Shown: positions 9,711 through 23,500 of the stretch, in pieces
Position numbering within the stretch: the stretch's first letter is position 1
How the letters are laid out: every line of letters starts with the position of its first letter
Source of the DNA: Tetragonia tetragonoides
Taxonomy: Eukaryota; Streptophyta; Magnoliopsida; Caryophyllales; Aizoaceae
NCBI GenBank assembly: GCA_038025085.1
Contig: CM076144.1
Span: 32,795,501 to 32,859,500, forward strand
Reading direction: 5' to 3'
DNA length: 64,000 nt
Position numbers and translations under genes: made by a program
Notes under the pieces: model-generated
What the model saw: only the letters and a program-made list of their open reading frames with translations
Databases searched by the model: none
Told to the model about the DNA's origin: nothing

Positions 9711-12440
9711 ATGGCTTTTCACCCTCCAGAGTGTCAAATCCCTGCAAGTTGGTGCCAATTGGGTGAGAAACCCATCAAAGATTGTGAGTTAACACTCCTC
9801 TAAAGATGGGTTTTTGTCTCTCTTTTGTTCGTTTACAATTTTACTTTGTCTTTTGCATTCATTTGGTTAATTAAAGTGAGCCAAAGATCAACGTAACCCC
9901 ATGAATGTCTATTGACAATGCTTTGCTAGCTTCTGAAATTGGCATTGCCTTATTCATAACCTTTTCCTGTTGATTTTGGTCAGAATCCAACTAATCCAAG
10001 CATAATTCATGAATGAAAACATTGAATTTCTGGAGAGAGAAAATGAGAAGTAAATGATGAAGCTTGCAAATGAATGAATTAGTAAACTAATTATAGCATC
10101 AAATGACTTGTATAGAGAAACTAAATGAGAGCTAATCTAACTAACAAATTTGTAACAAACTAATTGCTGTCATGACACAAGTACTAACAAACTAAGATGA
10201 AGAAGATGGGTGATCTGGCATATCGCCCAACATTTCCTGAATTGATATCCCATCACAGATTTTGCTTAATTTCCCGTTGTATAATGCTTAATTTTGATGC
10301 TATGCTTAATGCTCAAAGCTTAATTTATAATCCCACAAATGTATAACAACAATGCTTTATGCTTTGTTATCTTATTATCTCTTGTTGATAGGCAAAAGAC
10401 AGTCCAGACATCAGCAAATGCTATTGCCAGTAGAAATTCAATGTAGTAGGAGACATTTCTGTGCTGGGACTTCATTGGTTGCCACTTTGGCCCTTAACCA
10501 AGGTATAGTTCTGGCTGAGGATAAAGCAGTTGATAATCAAGAGGATGACGGTTTAGTCGACACAGTTAAGTCATTGTTTAACCCAAATGAGAAAACAAAG
10601 TCGGGGAAACTGTTGCCAAAAGCCTACTTGAAGTCAGCAAGGGAGGTTGTGAAGACGCTTAGAGAGTCATTGCAGGAAGATCGAAAGGATATGGCTAAAT
10701 TTAGGCGAACTGCAGATGCTGCCAAAGAGTCTATTCGAGATTATTTGAGTAACTGGAAGGGTCAAGAAGCTGTCACAAACGAAGTAAGTGCATTAAGAAG
10801 CATACTTTCATGAATGCATAGACTATATAGTTTGACTAAACTCTGAAATTTAAACCTGTTAAAAAGCAATTGTGAACTTCAATTCTTCAATCTGCTACCT
10901 AGCATCATTGCTAAGTGTACCTTTCACCATAGTCGATAATCAATCTACATGGAACGAAGTCTTTGGTAATTTAGAGCCACTTGGGTGAGATTTTCTTCAT
11001 CAGATTTGTAATGCTTGAGAGTGTTACTTACCAATTACCATAACAAGAGAACTCCTAGCTCGGCTATTCCTGTATCAGCACCTGCCCTAACTAAATTAAA
11101 ATATGAGCATGAAGTACTTCTTCGTTTTAAACCGGTGAATTTTGGAGTTTCCACCCCACATGCCTTCCCTGGCCCGAGGAGTTCAGGTACTTGAATGGTA
11201 GAGATTTGGTTTTGTCTGATAAGATATTGTTTCGCGAAAGGCTCAGTTGATTGAAGAAGACGGTAAACTACTGAAAACTGTATTATGGTTGGGGTAGAAC
11301 TGCATATATCGTCAGTATTGACCTACATAGACCCAGCTAGCAACAAGATTGTACTGTATTAATCTAAATTTTTTGTTTCTCTTGTCGGTTAAATTATGGC
11401 AAAGAGCCATATATGTTGGATGTAGCTCAGAGTTGGTATTGTCCACGGAGTTAGGTTGTTGGAGTCTGGAAGAGCATTCATGCCTTCATGTGCTTTACGC
11501 CGTCCTGTTCCTAATTTAAGCAGCGGGCGGATCTCATCTCAGGTTTAATTTCAGTGAAAATACTGAAAGAAGCTGGGATTTGTAAACGAACTTCCATCAA
11601 TACCTTTGTTAGCTTCTACTGAGAAGCCTTGGCCCCTACAACCTAGTTTTGATAGTAAATGGAGTGATAAGTTGCAGCCTGTTAATTATTTCGATAATCT
11701 TGAGAACATGAGAACGATCCTGTGCTCGTGGTTCATTTTTTTCAAGTCCCAGTAGGGGGAGTGTGAAGTACGATTGAAAGTTGTTGAGTCGTATTGAGGT
11801 CTTGTTAAATACACACTATAAGGAGCTCACATTGTCTTAGATGTACACAAGTATTTGGGAAAAATTCTCTCCAATCAATTCAGCAATTTCTGTCCTTGTC
11901 CCGGATTAGGAGTTTCATGTTGACTGCCGTTTCATGTTTTCGCGCATTTCTAACATGCAGGGGGGGGGGGGTGGTAGTTTTCTCATCTGTTCTGCAGCAG
12001 AATTTCACCCTTTTGTCCCGGCGTATGAAGGATTGACTAAGAGTAGTTAGAACCAGGATATTTTGGCCCCCTCATTTAATATTAGCTCAAGAAAGTGTTT
12101 GTCTAAAAGCTTCTTTATATACATAACATGTTGCAACTCTGAATGTTACACCTCTCAGCATTTTATTTGAAGGCATATCATTGGGACACATTATATGGAT
12201 TAACTTGCAACTGTAGGGTGTTTGCAGAGGCTTGTATGCATTCAGAAACTAGTTCAAGGGAATTGCTTTTAAATATGATATTGTGCTTGACTGCTGCTGC
12301 AGGAATCTTACATGCAGCTTGAGAAAGCAATTAGATCCCTTGCGAGCTTTTATGGAAAGGCAGGTCCATCTGCTTCACTTACTGATGAGGTCAAGTCTGA
12401 AATTTTACACAATTTAGACACTGCTGAAGAATTTTTGTAG
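9711..12440 (+). CDS. PSB27-H2: Photosystem II assembly factor PSB27-H2 (LPA19 type), chloroplast lumen
   Basis: Three exons are proposed: 9711-9783, 10392-10783 and 12303-12440 (TAG), giving 200 aa. All junctions are GT-AG and keep the frame. The Psb27 fold is read from VDTVKSLFNPNEKTKSGK onward through FRRTADAAKESIRDYLSNW to the C-terminal TAEEFL, and agrees closely with what I recall of Arabidopsis LPA19 (At1g05385). Before it lies a bipartite transit region: twin Arg (RRHF), a hydrophobic stretch (SLVATLALNQGIVLA) and a VLA/ED cleavage site, which suggests Tat-type lumenal targeting. In Arabidopsis the protein assists C-terminal processing of precursor D1 during PSII assembly. The start at 9711 is a choice: in-frame Met codons also exist at 9603 and 9681. 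Introns are 608 and 1519 bp. The gag-element LTR ends 454 bp upstream. Confidence 0.88.
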
Positions 12441-12755
12441 CGCAACAACCGACGATCTTGCCTGTATAGTATTGTTCCAAGTTCATCATTTATGTGCATT
12501 ATTACAGTTTAGTAAACTTCTCAAATCTAAATTGCAGCTAAATGTTTTCTTGTTCTTGTCTAATCAGCCATCCACCGTAATCCTTTATGTTGCGGATGTT
12601 ATCATATTTTCAGCCACGGAAGTTTTGTTTTCTTATAGCTGCTCATGGAAAACTTTGGTTGATCCCATCAAAAAACCAATAATAATTAGGAAAATTTGCG
12701 AGAAATTACCTTATTAGCTAAAAATTTTGTGAGATGGGCAGATGGTACTTCATTT

Positions 12756-12758
<3 letters not shown>

Positions 12759-12804
<46 letters not shown>
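12759..12804. repeat. (CT)23 microsatellite
   Basis: A perfect CT dinucleotide tract about 320 bp after the PSB27-H2 stop codon. Confidence 0.95.
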
Positions 12805-12809
<5 letters not shown>

Positions 12810-12860
12810 TTGCGACACTTGTTGAAGAGCATTGGGAATTTTGGACAAATTGCAATTTTC

Positions 12861-12984
12861 GTTTTCCCTCCCTAAAAGTATGTTCATTTACTCACTGTTA
12901 ATTGAATTAGGGCTTTGAATTTGTTTTCCCTCCCAGAAAGTATGTTCATTTACTCGCTATTAATTGAATTAGGGCTTTGAATTG
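12861..12984. repeat. Tandem duplication, 62-bp unit, two copies
   Basis: Copies 12861-12922 and 12923-12984 both start GTTTTCCCTCCC and differ at a few bases. Confidence 0.9.
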
Positions 12985-14784
12985 AACTTATAAATTGAAC
13001 TTTTGACCCTCAAACTGATGAAATTGTGTAAAACTCCAGTTGTGACCCTCAAGCCAATTTCTAATCGAAAGTCTTGGACCAAAAAAAATCCAGGCCAAGG
13101 CATGCCAATTGTATAATGGTCAAAGAGAAGGCTGCAATTTTAACTCTCATTGATTATCTCAGTATGCAATAGCTCTTACCAGTTGATGACAATGGTGCTT
13201 GTACGATCAACACATCAGATTGCTCTTTCAGGTTCAATCGCAGTAATGGTGGAGCAAGGGTAGCAGTGGGAGTAGTGGGGGCATGAGGGGTAGATGAAAG
13301 GGAGGGAAATGAGACAGGAAAAGAAATAAACACAGGCGGGAGTCTGGGAGAAGGGGGCTTAAGTATGGGCACGCATGAATTACATGGGAGCATAACAGGG
13401 ATTTAAAAAAATAATTTGACTGGAAAATGGATTTAGGAATGATCCGACAATCAAAATATAGATATAAGATAATTTTAGCCAATCTTTCTTAAATAAGTTA
13501 CTATCTCACAAAGCTTTTTTGTTAATAAGGTAGTTTCTAGCAAATTTTCCTAATCTATCTATCTATATATACTAATACTAAAGAAGTTGCCAGAGAGAGA
13601 AAATTGATTAGCCGTCAATTTTTTATGAATTTGGTCACATGTCACTTGCTTATGAGTTTGGCCATGTGTTATACAAAAATTAAAAAAGAAAATTAGAGTC
13701 TCACAAAATATATTGGTTCCATAAAAATTGGAAAACTAACTAACCAAATCCCTGTAACCAAAAAAAAAAAAAAAAAAAAAAAAGAAAAAAACACTTGAAT
13801 TACACCATGCTTTTGAGAAAATTACACAAAAAAAAAAAAAAACAAAAAAAAAAAAAAAAAAAAAAAAACAACTACCCTATTCCACGTTTGATTCAACTTA
13901 CCAGCATTCACACTTGCTAAACCAGTAATAAATGGATTAAAATTAGGCAAATTTTAAGTTGCTACAAAGGTCAACAACCGAGATTCACAGGGTAGTTCCT
14001 CGCTTCCTCCTACTAATGTAAAATTTTACTGGAAAAAAAAAACAGCCTACTCCCAAAAAAGAATGAGTAACTAGAGGTGCGACATGGCTAAAATAAAGGT
14101 GACCAGTTTTTTGAAGTAAACTTACTTTATGAGTGAGGTGGATGAGAAATAAGCGAAGCAAAACTCTCCAGATTCATCCTTCCTTCCCTCAGTCAAACTC
14201 AAAAAACAAAGTAACTGAGTGGTTGAGAAAATTAATTTTGTTTTTCTCCACCTCATTTACCACCTGCAGATTGTAGCAACAAAGCCAAGTATTTTTAATT
14301 TCTTTTCTCTTTTTTGGCAATTTATTTATGTTTAATTTGTGGTTTTTGAAGTACTCTATTTTGCATGTAGGACTCTTTAATCTGAATTTCTATTACTCTA
14401 CTCTGCCAAGGAGGAAAATAAGGGGATGCATTTTGTATCAAGGCAATGCATTTTAGATAGAGCACGATGATTAGTGTTCTTATAGTTTTTGTTTATTGGG
14501 GTTTTCAGTATTGAGATGGATGAAATAGGAGATAAAAAGGAGGTATTCAAAGATTTTCATTATTGGCGAATTTTAAGTATTGCAACTTTTTAAATTAGAA
14601 TATGCTTCTTCTTTTTTCTTTTTTTTTTTTCCTTCGCATGGGTTTCTATTTGTAAGTTCTTCATATTTATATAGAGAATTCTCATAATATTCTTCATTTT
14701 GTTTGATTACATGGATTCTGATTAATATATTGATTATTGTTTGATGGGTAGATATAGGGAGCAAATTAGCAAATTTGAGACAGA

Positions 14785-15332
14785 TCAATGCTGGAAGGGT
14801 TCGATAAATTCAAAGATACGTTTTAATTGTATTTTGTTAGAGTGTGTACAATCCTATGTTTTCATTGGCTGGTGAGGATGAAAATTATTATCAATTTTTT
14901 TATGTTCAAGTCTTTTGAGTAATTACTTTGGACACACATCGTGATTTTCAGGCGTTGGTTTTGGCTACGCTTGCGGGATAGGAGCTACATGAGGTGAATA
15001 TTCTTTTCCACTCCCTTGCTCTCCCTTTAGTGTGATTGTGCGACTTCCACCAGCCAAGTTGCATTCTGATGCAACTTTTGGGACATGTGTTTGGTTTTAT
15101 ATTTGTTTGGCCTAGCAATTTAAGAGAATGTATACTCTGTAAGCTGACTTTCTTTTGTGTGTTTGGCTTCTCTCAGCATCACCAACAACTGTTTCAGGAG
15201 TTTGGATCCTTCCTTAGCTTCACAGACGACATATTTAAAATGAGCAAAAGATTATATATATATTTGAAGAATCACGTTGTGTACTTTAATGTCGACAGAT
15301 ATCTGGACGAAGGGTGGAAATTTGGTGATTAG
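14785..15332 (+). pseudogene. Possible captured gene fragments inside the Helitron
   Basis: Three exon-like pieces lie in order on the plus strand. The first, near 14789, reads MLEGFDKFK. The second (~14952-14996) follows a TTTTCAG acceptor and has a GTGAAT donor. The third follows TCTCTCAG and reads HHQQLFQEFGSFLSFTDD, ending with a stop at 15330-15332 after YLDEGWKFGD. Composition and splice-like borders suggest captured coding sequence, a known habit of plant Helitrons, but I cannot name the donor gene. The joins are not proven. Confidence 0.4.
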
Positions 15333-15424
15333 GAATAAAAATGATTGGGGATATATCATTTAAAGCACTTTTGCATAAAATTGCTAATATAGTAGTACTA
15401 AAAAACCACGAGAACGTATGCCTA

Positions 15425-15505
15425 ATATAGTAGTCTTGACTCTTTTGTGATTAGGGATACATTGATTAATTCACGAAGACAAGAGTCAAGACTGCTATAT
15501 AATCA
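15425..15505. repeat. Inverted repeat inside the Helitron
   Basis: TAGTCTTGACTCTTTTGTGAT (15430s) and, after about 35 bp, ACAAGAGTCAAGACTGCTAT are near-perfect inverse complements and could form a hairpin with a stem of about 18 bp. Confidence 0.7.
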
Positions 15506-16506
15506 CAAGAGCGTATCTTTTTGTTCCTGTGCCAGCAGAGTTGCAGTACTACCCCCTTTAGTGTGCTTTTTGTCATTTGGTACCTGCCATTAAGATGATA
15601 TAGTGCAATGTTTTGTGATGGTGGGGAGTGTATTGCGAAATTATTGAGTTGTGGTCCGTACTGTTGTACAGGAACTTAATTTGTTATCATTATGCAAATT
15701 ATAACAAGGATACTTTGTTGAACAAATACTCATCAACAGCTTTTGATGGTTTAATGAGCTTAATATTGAATAACTATTGATGGATCCTCAAATGGTGGCA
15801 AAGCAGGGAATGATGCATGCATGTTCATTCGGTTTTCTGGTTCAAGAGACAAGTAGTTAGGTGCAAAGAATATAATTGTTGACTGTTCATGTGTAGACAC
15901 TGCAAATCCAGTGTCAATTGTCATTTCGCAACTGCTCATGTATGTTGAGAAAACTCACATGTTTTTTTTAGTTCATATGTGATTATTATTTCAATTTCCT
16001 ACATTTGAATATTTTTCATGAAAGATAAATAAAAATTGTTAGTTTATGAGTTCTATATTTTCTACAGATGAACATTTTCTTGGGGACATTGACGATTCCA
16101 TAATTGTCTATGAAAATAATTGATCCAAGATTTTGGCGGGGAAATACAATAAATTGATAGCAATCATTTGTGGAATTGATATTCTCTTCAAAACATGCAT
16201 ACGCAGACGTTTGCATATAATGTCGATGTTTTGGAATTTAGAATTTTAGACAAGTGACTGGTCATGAAATTGAGTTTTCTTTTGTCTTAGCTACTGTATT
16301 AAATTACTATAGTTTCCTTTTCCTTTTCACAATCTTGCTCCATTTAAATGCGCGAGCCATTAAGGACTTGCAATCCATTGTTTTAACTATGGATGCAATT
16401 AAATGGTAAATAAGTGAGAAAAAAGTATACATACTGAGATAATTTATATTTATATTTGATTAATAATTTTGTAACATCCGTGCACCGCACGGGTAAAAAC
16501 ACTAGT

Positions 16507-17540
16507 AATTACAAATATATAGCCTTGGTCAAACATTTCTTAATAGCTCTATACACAATCCCCTTGACAGCCGGATAAAACGGCAAATTCTTGGCTATGA
16601 AGCGGGCCTAGCCTATCTTATTAGCCCATCTTGGAGGCTGCCGAGTATAGCCAAGAATCATTGGATAAAAACCATAAAGCATGCTTTCGAGTTGGCATGG
16701 GAGATTGGTTAAAAATCGACTTTCCTTATAAAGGAAAAGCCTCTAGTAGAAGCAGCGAAGAATATGTCAATCAAATCTAGTTCGACGTGCAGAAGAGACC
16801 ATCAATATTCTCATCACAAAATGTCTCTTATTAAACTACCTCAACACGATGCCACCTCTATAGCCGAGCATGACGTCATGCTTGTTTGAAGCACCTCACG
16901 TTGAGGCCGTCTCATATGAGTTTTTGTGTTCTCTTCAAGGGTTGAAATAGGTTGACAAGTAGCTAGCAAAATTCTAAAACAAGAATTGGCAAAGCAGCTG
17001 TAACAGACTTTCTTTTAGGCTTTTATTATTGGCTTTGTTTTTGGAGGCACAAATGTCGTACAGTTTATGTACATACAACATGGGAGGAAGACAGCGAACC
17101 AATTCGGCAATTGCACATACAAAATATTGCAATATCAATACAATCAAAAGAAGCCCAAGCCGAGGACACAACTCAGATTCATTTCCAAAGACAATGTTAA
17201 TTTATTTGGTATTCATGTATAACATTAACAGATTATACAACAAAGTTACCATGCCGACTTCTCCAAAACTTGTGCAGTACATACAAGAATCAGCTGCTGA
17301 TGGATCTTAAATTAAGTGCAGGCCTTCTTTTCTTTTTTTGGCTAGTCAAGTGCAGGCCTTCTTGATCATAGCCTTCAGGTGTCAACTGACCACTATTGAT
17401 GAATGTAGAGAGCCATTAGCAGGCACAGCGATCCCATATGAGACAATTATCTTCGGAAACACAAGGAAATTTTAGGATTGCATGGAGGTTTCATGAAGGT
17501 GAGGTGCGCCATGCACCCTTTCCATGATCATCTTCTTGCT
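16507..17540. other. Intergenic stretch between the Helitron and the IGPD gene
   Basis: No coding exon was recognised. The last one or two hundred bases before 17541 are probably the 3' UTR of the minus-strand IGPD gene; no polyadenylation site was fixed. Confidence 0.4.
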
Positions 17541-20500
17541 TTAAGATCGTGACAAGACCCCTTTTGAGCTGCAGAAAGCGTAAACTATATCAAGACTCCT
17601 CATTTATGATTGAGGTAAGGCTCCACACAAAAAAATAAAAATCCAATCAAATGAATTCCTCCCTTGTTCAGACAAAAATATTTCATTAAGATGACAGGAA
17701 GATGCTCAGATCCTGCATTCCCTTGCCCTCTCCAGCCAAAGTGCAAGTAGTAAACTGCAGACCAGAACGAGGTTATGATTTTGTTGCGAAGGGATGTGAT
17801 AGAGAAGCTTGCAGTAGGTAGGTGGGATAGGGTCGTTCAGGGCAAGATCGAGGTGAAGGCTGCTTATGATTTATCAGGGCCCAAGTGGGGGAGTGCAGGT
17901 GGGACAAGGTGGTGTAGAGTAATGATACTATGAATCGGAACGCGGAAGAAGGTTGTAGCTTGACTGGCTGTGCAAAATAAGCTGGTAACTGTAGAAAACC
18001 TCGACAAGACAGGTCTGCGATTACTTTGTTTTCTTGTGGTGGTGCTTGATCAATAGTGTTCCTTGACTGCCCTTACTGGCTTAAACCAAAGAGGTAAGGT
18101 ACTGCACTGGACTGGTATATCTAGGAGCAGTTAAGACTTTAGAATCTGAGACATGAGTTGATATGGATCGGCAGATGGTGAACCAGCTACTTCACATATT
18201 GGAAAGCTGCTCTGATTACTGCTCACAAAGTGTGGAAAGGAAGCACAGGATCTTCAACGAGAAAGCTAGAGAAGCCAAGCAGGTAGGCAGTTGCATCTGA
18301 TTCTTAGTGTTGGATTGATATCTAGGATAGCAACCAAGATCGATATCTAGGGTAAGGACTTATGAAACTATTTGTAGGCTGTTTAGAAAGGCTTGATTCG
18401 TGTTTGGTCTATGTGAGTGCTTTAGTATTTTCCTTGATGGGTATGCCTATGCCTAAAATGCTAGTCGGATGGTGTATATTGAGAGCTGTTATTGCAAGAG
18501 CTGTGCAGACCTTCTGCACTTGTACATATTGTTCTTTTTATGAGCAATATAATGGACGCTGATTCTATCACAAAATGAAGATCAGTTTTTGCACCAAAAA
18601 AATGAAGATCAGTTTCCTTTTTAGACTCTTATGACCTGCCATGCAAGATTTAGGGACGATTCTAGGACTTGGACGGGGGATCCTTCTGGGGTCTTCTCTT
18701 GCAAGTCCTTCCTACACCATATTAGCCTTCCCTCTCAGTTTCCCCACTTTCCCTTATCTACTTTTTTATTTGGAAGTCTAAGGTTCCATTGAAGGTACGT
18801 GCTTTTGTGTGGACTTTGGTGTTAGGTATGGTGAACACTTATGATATGTTGCAGCGTAGGAGACCTAGTTGGTCCCTTCTACCGGGGTTCTGTGTGATGT
18901 GTCAGCATAGTGGGGAGGATTGTCTGCATTTGTTTGTGCTCTGGGATTTTGCGCGGAGTTTGTGGGCTAGATTGTTGTGTGGGGAGAGTTTTGTGTGTCC
19001 AGCCACGGTGGGTGAACTCTTACGGTTACGCTTTGCGGCGATGAGGAGGAGTAAGGATGGGAGGTTGTTGTGGCGTTGTGCTTGCATGGCTTTACTTTGG
19101 TGTCTTTGGCTGGAGAGAAACTCTAGGATTTTTTCGGGGACTACGAAGACTATTGATTATGTTTGGGATCATATAGTATTATAGTCTACTTGGCTTCTCT
19201 TTGGGCTAAGGCGGCGGGGGCCTTTAAGGGTGTTCCGTTGACTTTAGTTCAACGCCATTGGCGTGATGTGTAGATAGTTTTCTTTTTATACTGAGGATAC
19301 CTTATCCTCCACATTTTTGTATTCTTTACCATTTGATCAATAAAATTTTCTCTTATCCAAAAAAAAAAAAAAAAAAACAACTTTTCATGCAGCCAACAGT
19401 AGGAACTTCAAGGTTGATGATAGCAAGAAACTTGTATATATTGAGGGTAAGGAATATGGATGCTGGATAACTGAGTAACGTGCAAAGTGCTTGCAAGCAG
19501 CAGTATACTTCAGGCAACAATCAGTGACAGAATACAGTAACACCAACTAAATGACTAGGTGAAGGAATGTGAGATCCTGGACTAGAGAAATAGTGTAGTG
19601 AAACTAGAATCACTTCTGAAGAATTTAACATCTATGAACCAGCCAACCACTCAAGCTAAGCAACCAAATCACGATGATTAAACAAAGGGATCGATTTCGT
19701 GGGCTGAAGAATACGGTGAATATAGATATTTTACTTTGAGAAAGAATTTCAAACCTTGGGATTGTCCCAGCACGACGTAGATCATACTCTGTTGCCTGTC
19801 TCAGAGCTCTTGCAAAAGCCTTGAAAGTTGCCTCAATTATATGATGAGAATTTTTTCCCGCAAGCTGCTTGTCAAAACAGTAAAGATATAGATATCAATT
19901 CATAACTAAATAGCATTTGGCATTTGGATTAACAAAACGTCACCCTTCCTCCAAACATAGATTATGAACAAACAACATTGCTACAATGGGAAATTGTAAA
20001 TATTTAAGTTCATCTCATGGATGAAAGTGAACTGATACTCTCATTGAATAATTTGGCCTCAAGCTCAATAAAGCTCATTCGTGATTGTTTATGAACCGAG
20101 CATGAACAAATTATATAGATCGCTTGATAAACAAGCTTGAACAGAACATAGGTGTGACTTGTGAGTATTCATTTGTGTTTATGAACAACTAATTTATGAC
20201 TCAATCATATGCTCCATCATGTTCATGTCAAGTAAGGCAACAATAACTAGGAGCTATTTCAGTTGTAAATTTCCTCTTTGATGGTATGAAAGGCCCCACA
20301 TAACTCATCCCATCTCGGGTCAGCAACCCACCCATCTGGCACCGCACCAGGAACCAGCTGGGCCAAGGCCCGCCTGTTTCCCCCCCCCCCCCTCCCCCAT
20401 ATATCCATCAACCACAAGGAAATATGGGAGTCCCAAGGCTTGAACTTGGGACCTTCATGTTTAAAGGTGGCTAGATAACTCGAGGCACATGCGTCTTGGT

Positions 20501-23500
20501 TAGCTATTTAGTTGCATAGCTCTATGTTACTCGGACTCTCAATATCAAGAAAATTTTCAGCATAAGTATCTGCTGTGTTGGATCTTTGAACACTATAATA
20601 CAATATACCACTTGGGCACTCCAAATTAGACGAGAAACAAGAAAGAAACAAAATCCGTGGAATATAAATGTTCGATCCTCAGATCCCTGACTCTCAGAAA
20701 AATAGGTATTGCAAGCCCTAACATAAGCTTTTTATATTGATCAAATAGTTTTTCGGTTAAATGAGCTTATTTGCTTAAACTAGCCATAAACAAATAAAAA
20801 CTCATTTACAACCCTGGCTCCATATTTAATTGAGCAGAGCTTAAACAAATTATTAAGCTCAATTATAAACTAGGCTCGTGCTGCTCGGCTAAGTTAATTG
20901 AGCTTCAACATAAACCAAGAGATACTTTGCTCAGCTCATTTACATCCGTAATAGGCACCAGAGATGGGAGAGGAAAAAGCAAGCATACCTGCCGGATATG
21001 AAGCGTCATGCCAGAAGTATTCACCAAAGACTGGAAAAAGTGCTCGACCAACTGAACACAGGGATCAGACTTAAAGTTATCAGCTCACACACACGTTCCC
21101 AAGGAGAAAAAGGTACAATAAAAGAGCATACAGCAGGCAAGTTGTGGAAGCATTTCTGCTTTCTCTTTTGTACATGGCGAGAGCATATTATTGTTCAATT
21201 GACATATTCCCAACATATTAAATTTCCACTTTGGTACCCTGAGGTATTGCATAATCATTATTTGGTGACCTCAGTTTTTACTATTTCCACTTTGGTGACC
21301 TGTGGTATTAGAAATAGTTTCACTTTCGTGTTTTCCGTTACCTCCGTTAAAATTTTCCGTTAGTTTGCCCTTTTATTCTCTTTCTACCCTTCTACCCTTC
21401 CACCCACCCACCAGCCACCATCACTACCATAGCCAACCTCCTCTCTCTTCCCTCCATCTCTCTCCTCCCCCACCACCACCACCCACGAAACCCACCATCA
21501 CCATCACCACCACCCACGAAACCCACACCACCATCAACCACAAAACCCACCCCAAGTACTCACTAACACACTTGCAAATCAATCTTTTTTAGATAAGACA
21601 AAATTTTATTAATCAAGTGGTAAAGAATACAAAAAGGTGGAGGATAAGGTATCATCAGTATAAAAGAAAGAACTATCTACACATCACGCCAATGGCGTTG
21701 AACTGAACTAAGGTCTGCGGGACACCCTTAAAGGTCCCTGCCGCTTTAGCCCAAAGAGAAGCCAAATAGACTACGTGATCCCAAACATAATCAATTGTCT
21801 TCTCAGTCTTGGAAAAGATCTTGGCGTTCCTCTCCAACCAAACACACCAAAGTAATGCCATACACGCACATCGCCACAAAAATCTCCCCTCCTTACTCCT
21901 CCTCATCGCAGCAAATTGTAACTGTAAGAATCCGCCCACCGTGGATGGGCACACAACATTCTCCCCACACAGCAATCTATCCTATAGACTCCGCGCAAAA
22001 TCACATTGCACAAACAAGTGCAAGCAATCCTCCCCACTATGCCGACACATCACACAAAATCCCGGTGAAAGGAACCAGCTAGGTCTCTTACGCTGCAGCA
22101 TGTCACAAGTGTTCACCCTACCAAGCACCAAAGTCCACACAAAATCGCTTACCTTCAATGGAACCTTAGACTTCCAAATGTAAGTAGATAAGGGAAAGTG
22201 AGGAAACTGGGAGGGAAGGCTAATATGGTAGAGGAAGGACTTGCAAGAGAATATCCCAGAAGGATCCCCCGTCCAAGTCCTAGAATCATCCCTAGGGACG
22301 ATGAGAGTAGAGTTAAGAACACTCAAGAGGGAAACAAGCTCCTCCATCTCCCAATCATGCGGTACCATCGTAAATGTAGGCCCCAAGAACCACCCGTGAC
22401 TGAGTAGAATGCAGCCACAGGGGCCCCGTGTAGTGTGGACAGCCGAAAACACGGGGATATGTGGAAGAGAAAGGGAGATCCCCCTTCCACACATCCTCCC
22501 AGAACCACACTTGCAAATAAATCACTCACATTCTAAACAAGGACTCTATGGGTGAGGGTGGTGTGAGGATGGATTTGGAGTGGGTTTCGCAAATGAGGGT
22601 GGTGTGGGTTCCATGGGTGAGGGTGGACCGGTGGTGGGTTGGTAAGTGGGGGAGGAGAGAGAGGGAGGGAAGAGACAGGAGGTTAGCTGGCTATGGTGGT
22701 GATGGTGGCTGGGGGTTGGGTGAAAGGTAGTAGGGAGGAGAAAGAATAAGAGGGGCAAAAGGGGCAAACAAACGGAAATTTTTAACGGAGATAACGGAAA
22801 GCATCTAAATAAAACTATTTCTAATACCACGGGTCACCAAAGTGGGAATATTAAAAATTGAGGTTACCGAAAAATGATTATGCAATATCTTAGGGCACCA
22901 AAGTGGAAATTTTCCACCAAAATAAAAATGTTTTTTATATGCAGCTTGTACACTGGATAAACATTAGGATAATTAAAAATGTGCCAAGACAACAATTTTG
23001 AACCCACAACACGTAACCCAATATGATCTGGCCTTTGATGGGGTCTGCAAGGTCGAGATGTATGTAGTCTTAAACCTAGTAGAAAGGTTGATTCTAAACT
23101 CTAAAGGCTCACATTAAAAACAATTAAAAAGATCTAAAATATGTATGTAACATAAAATAGGAAGGGTAATACCGTCATCTAACCGAAGTCCTTGATATTT
23201 ATTAACTTTCCATCAAAGAGAAATTATGTTTCAATAAATGAAGTAAATTATTCAGGATCGTCACATTGACCACATAGTTATCTGGCCTTCGGTGGGGTCT
23301 ACAAGGTCGAGATGTATGTAGTCTTACTTCTAGCCAATCAAACCTAGTAGAAAGGTTGATTCTAAACTCTAAAGGCTCACATTAAAAACAATTAAAAAGA
23401 TCTAAAATATGTATGTAACATAAAATAGGAAGGGTAATACCGTCATCTAACCGAAGTCCTTGATATTTATTAACTTTCCATCATAGAGAAATTATGTTTC

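Larger units (their letters stand above)
13562..16505 (+). mobile_element. Helitron, non-autonomous, about 2.9 kb
   Basis: The 5' end TCTATATATACTAATACTA follows an A, and the 3' end ACACTAG precedes a T, as expected for insertion between A and T. The 3' terminus has the classic subterminal hairpin: CCGTGC, loop ACC, GCACGG at 16478-16492, followed by GTAAAAACACTAG. No Rep/helicase gene is present, so it is non-autonomous. The exact 5' base is uncertain because of the preceding ATCT repeats (13554 is also possible). The inside holds A-rich tracts (13759-13868), an inverted repeat (see 15425-15505) and possible captured exons. Confidence 0.85.

Noticed and set aside
9213..9758. Overlapping minus-strand frames (93 and 123 codons) near the PSB27-H2 start
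   Set aside because: They are antisense to the proposed first exon and 5' region and resemble no known protein.
18789..19184. Host gene with a zinc-cluster domain
   Set aside because: The same protein segment recurs in many intronic copies with poly(A) tails and target duplications, so it is LINE reverse transcriptase C-terminus, not a host gene.
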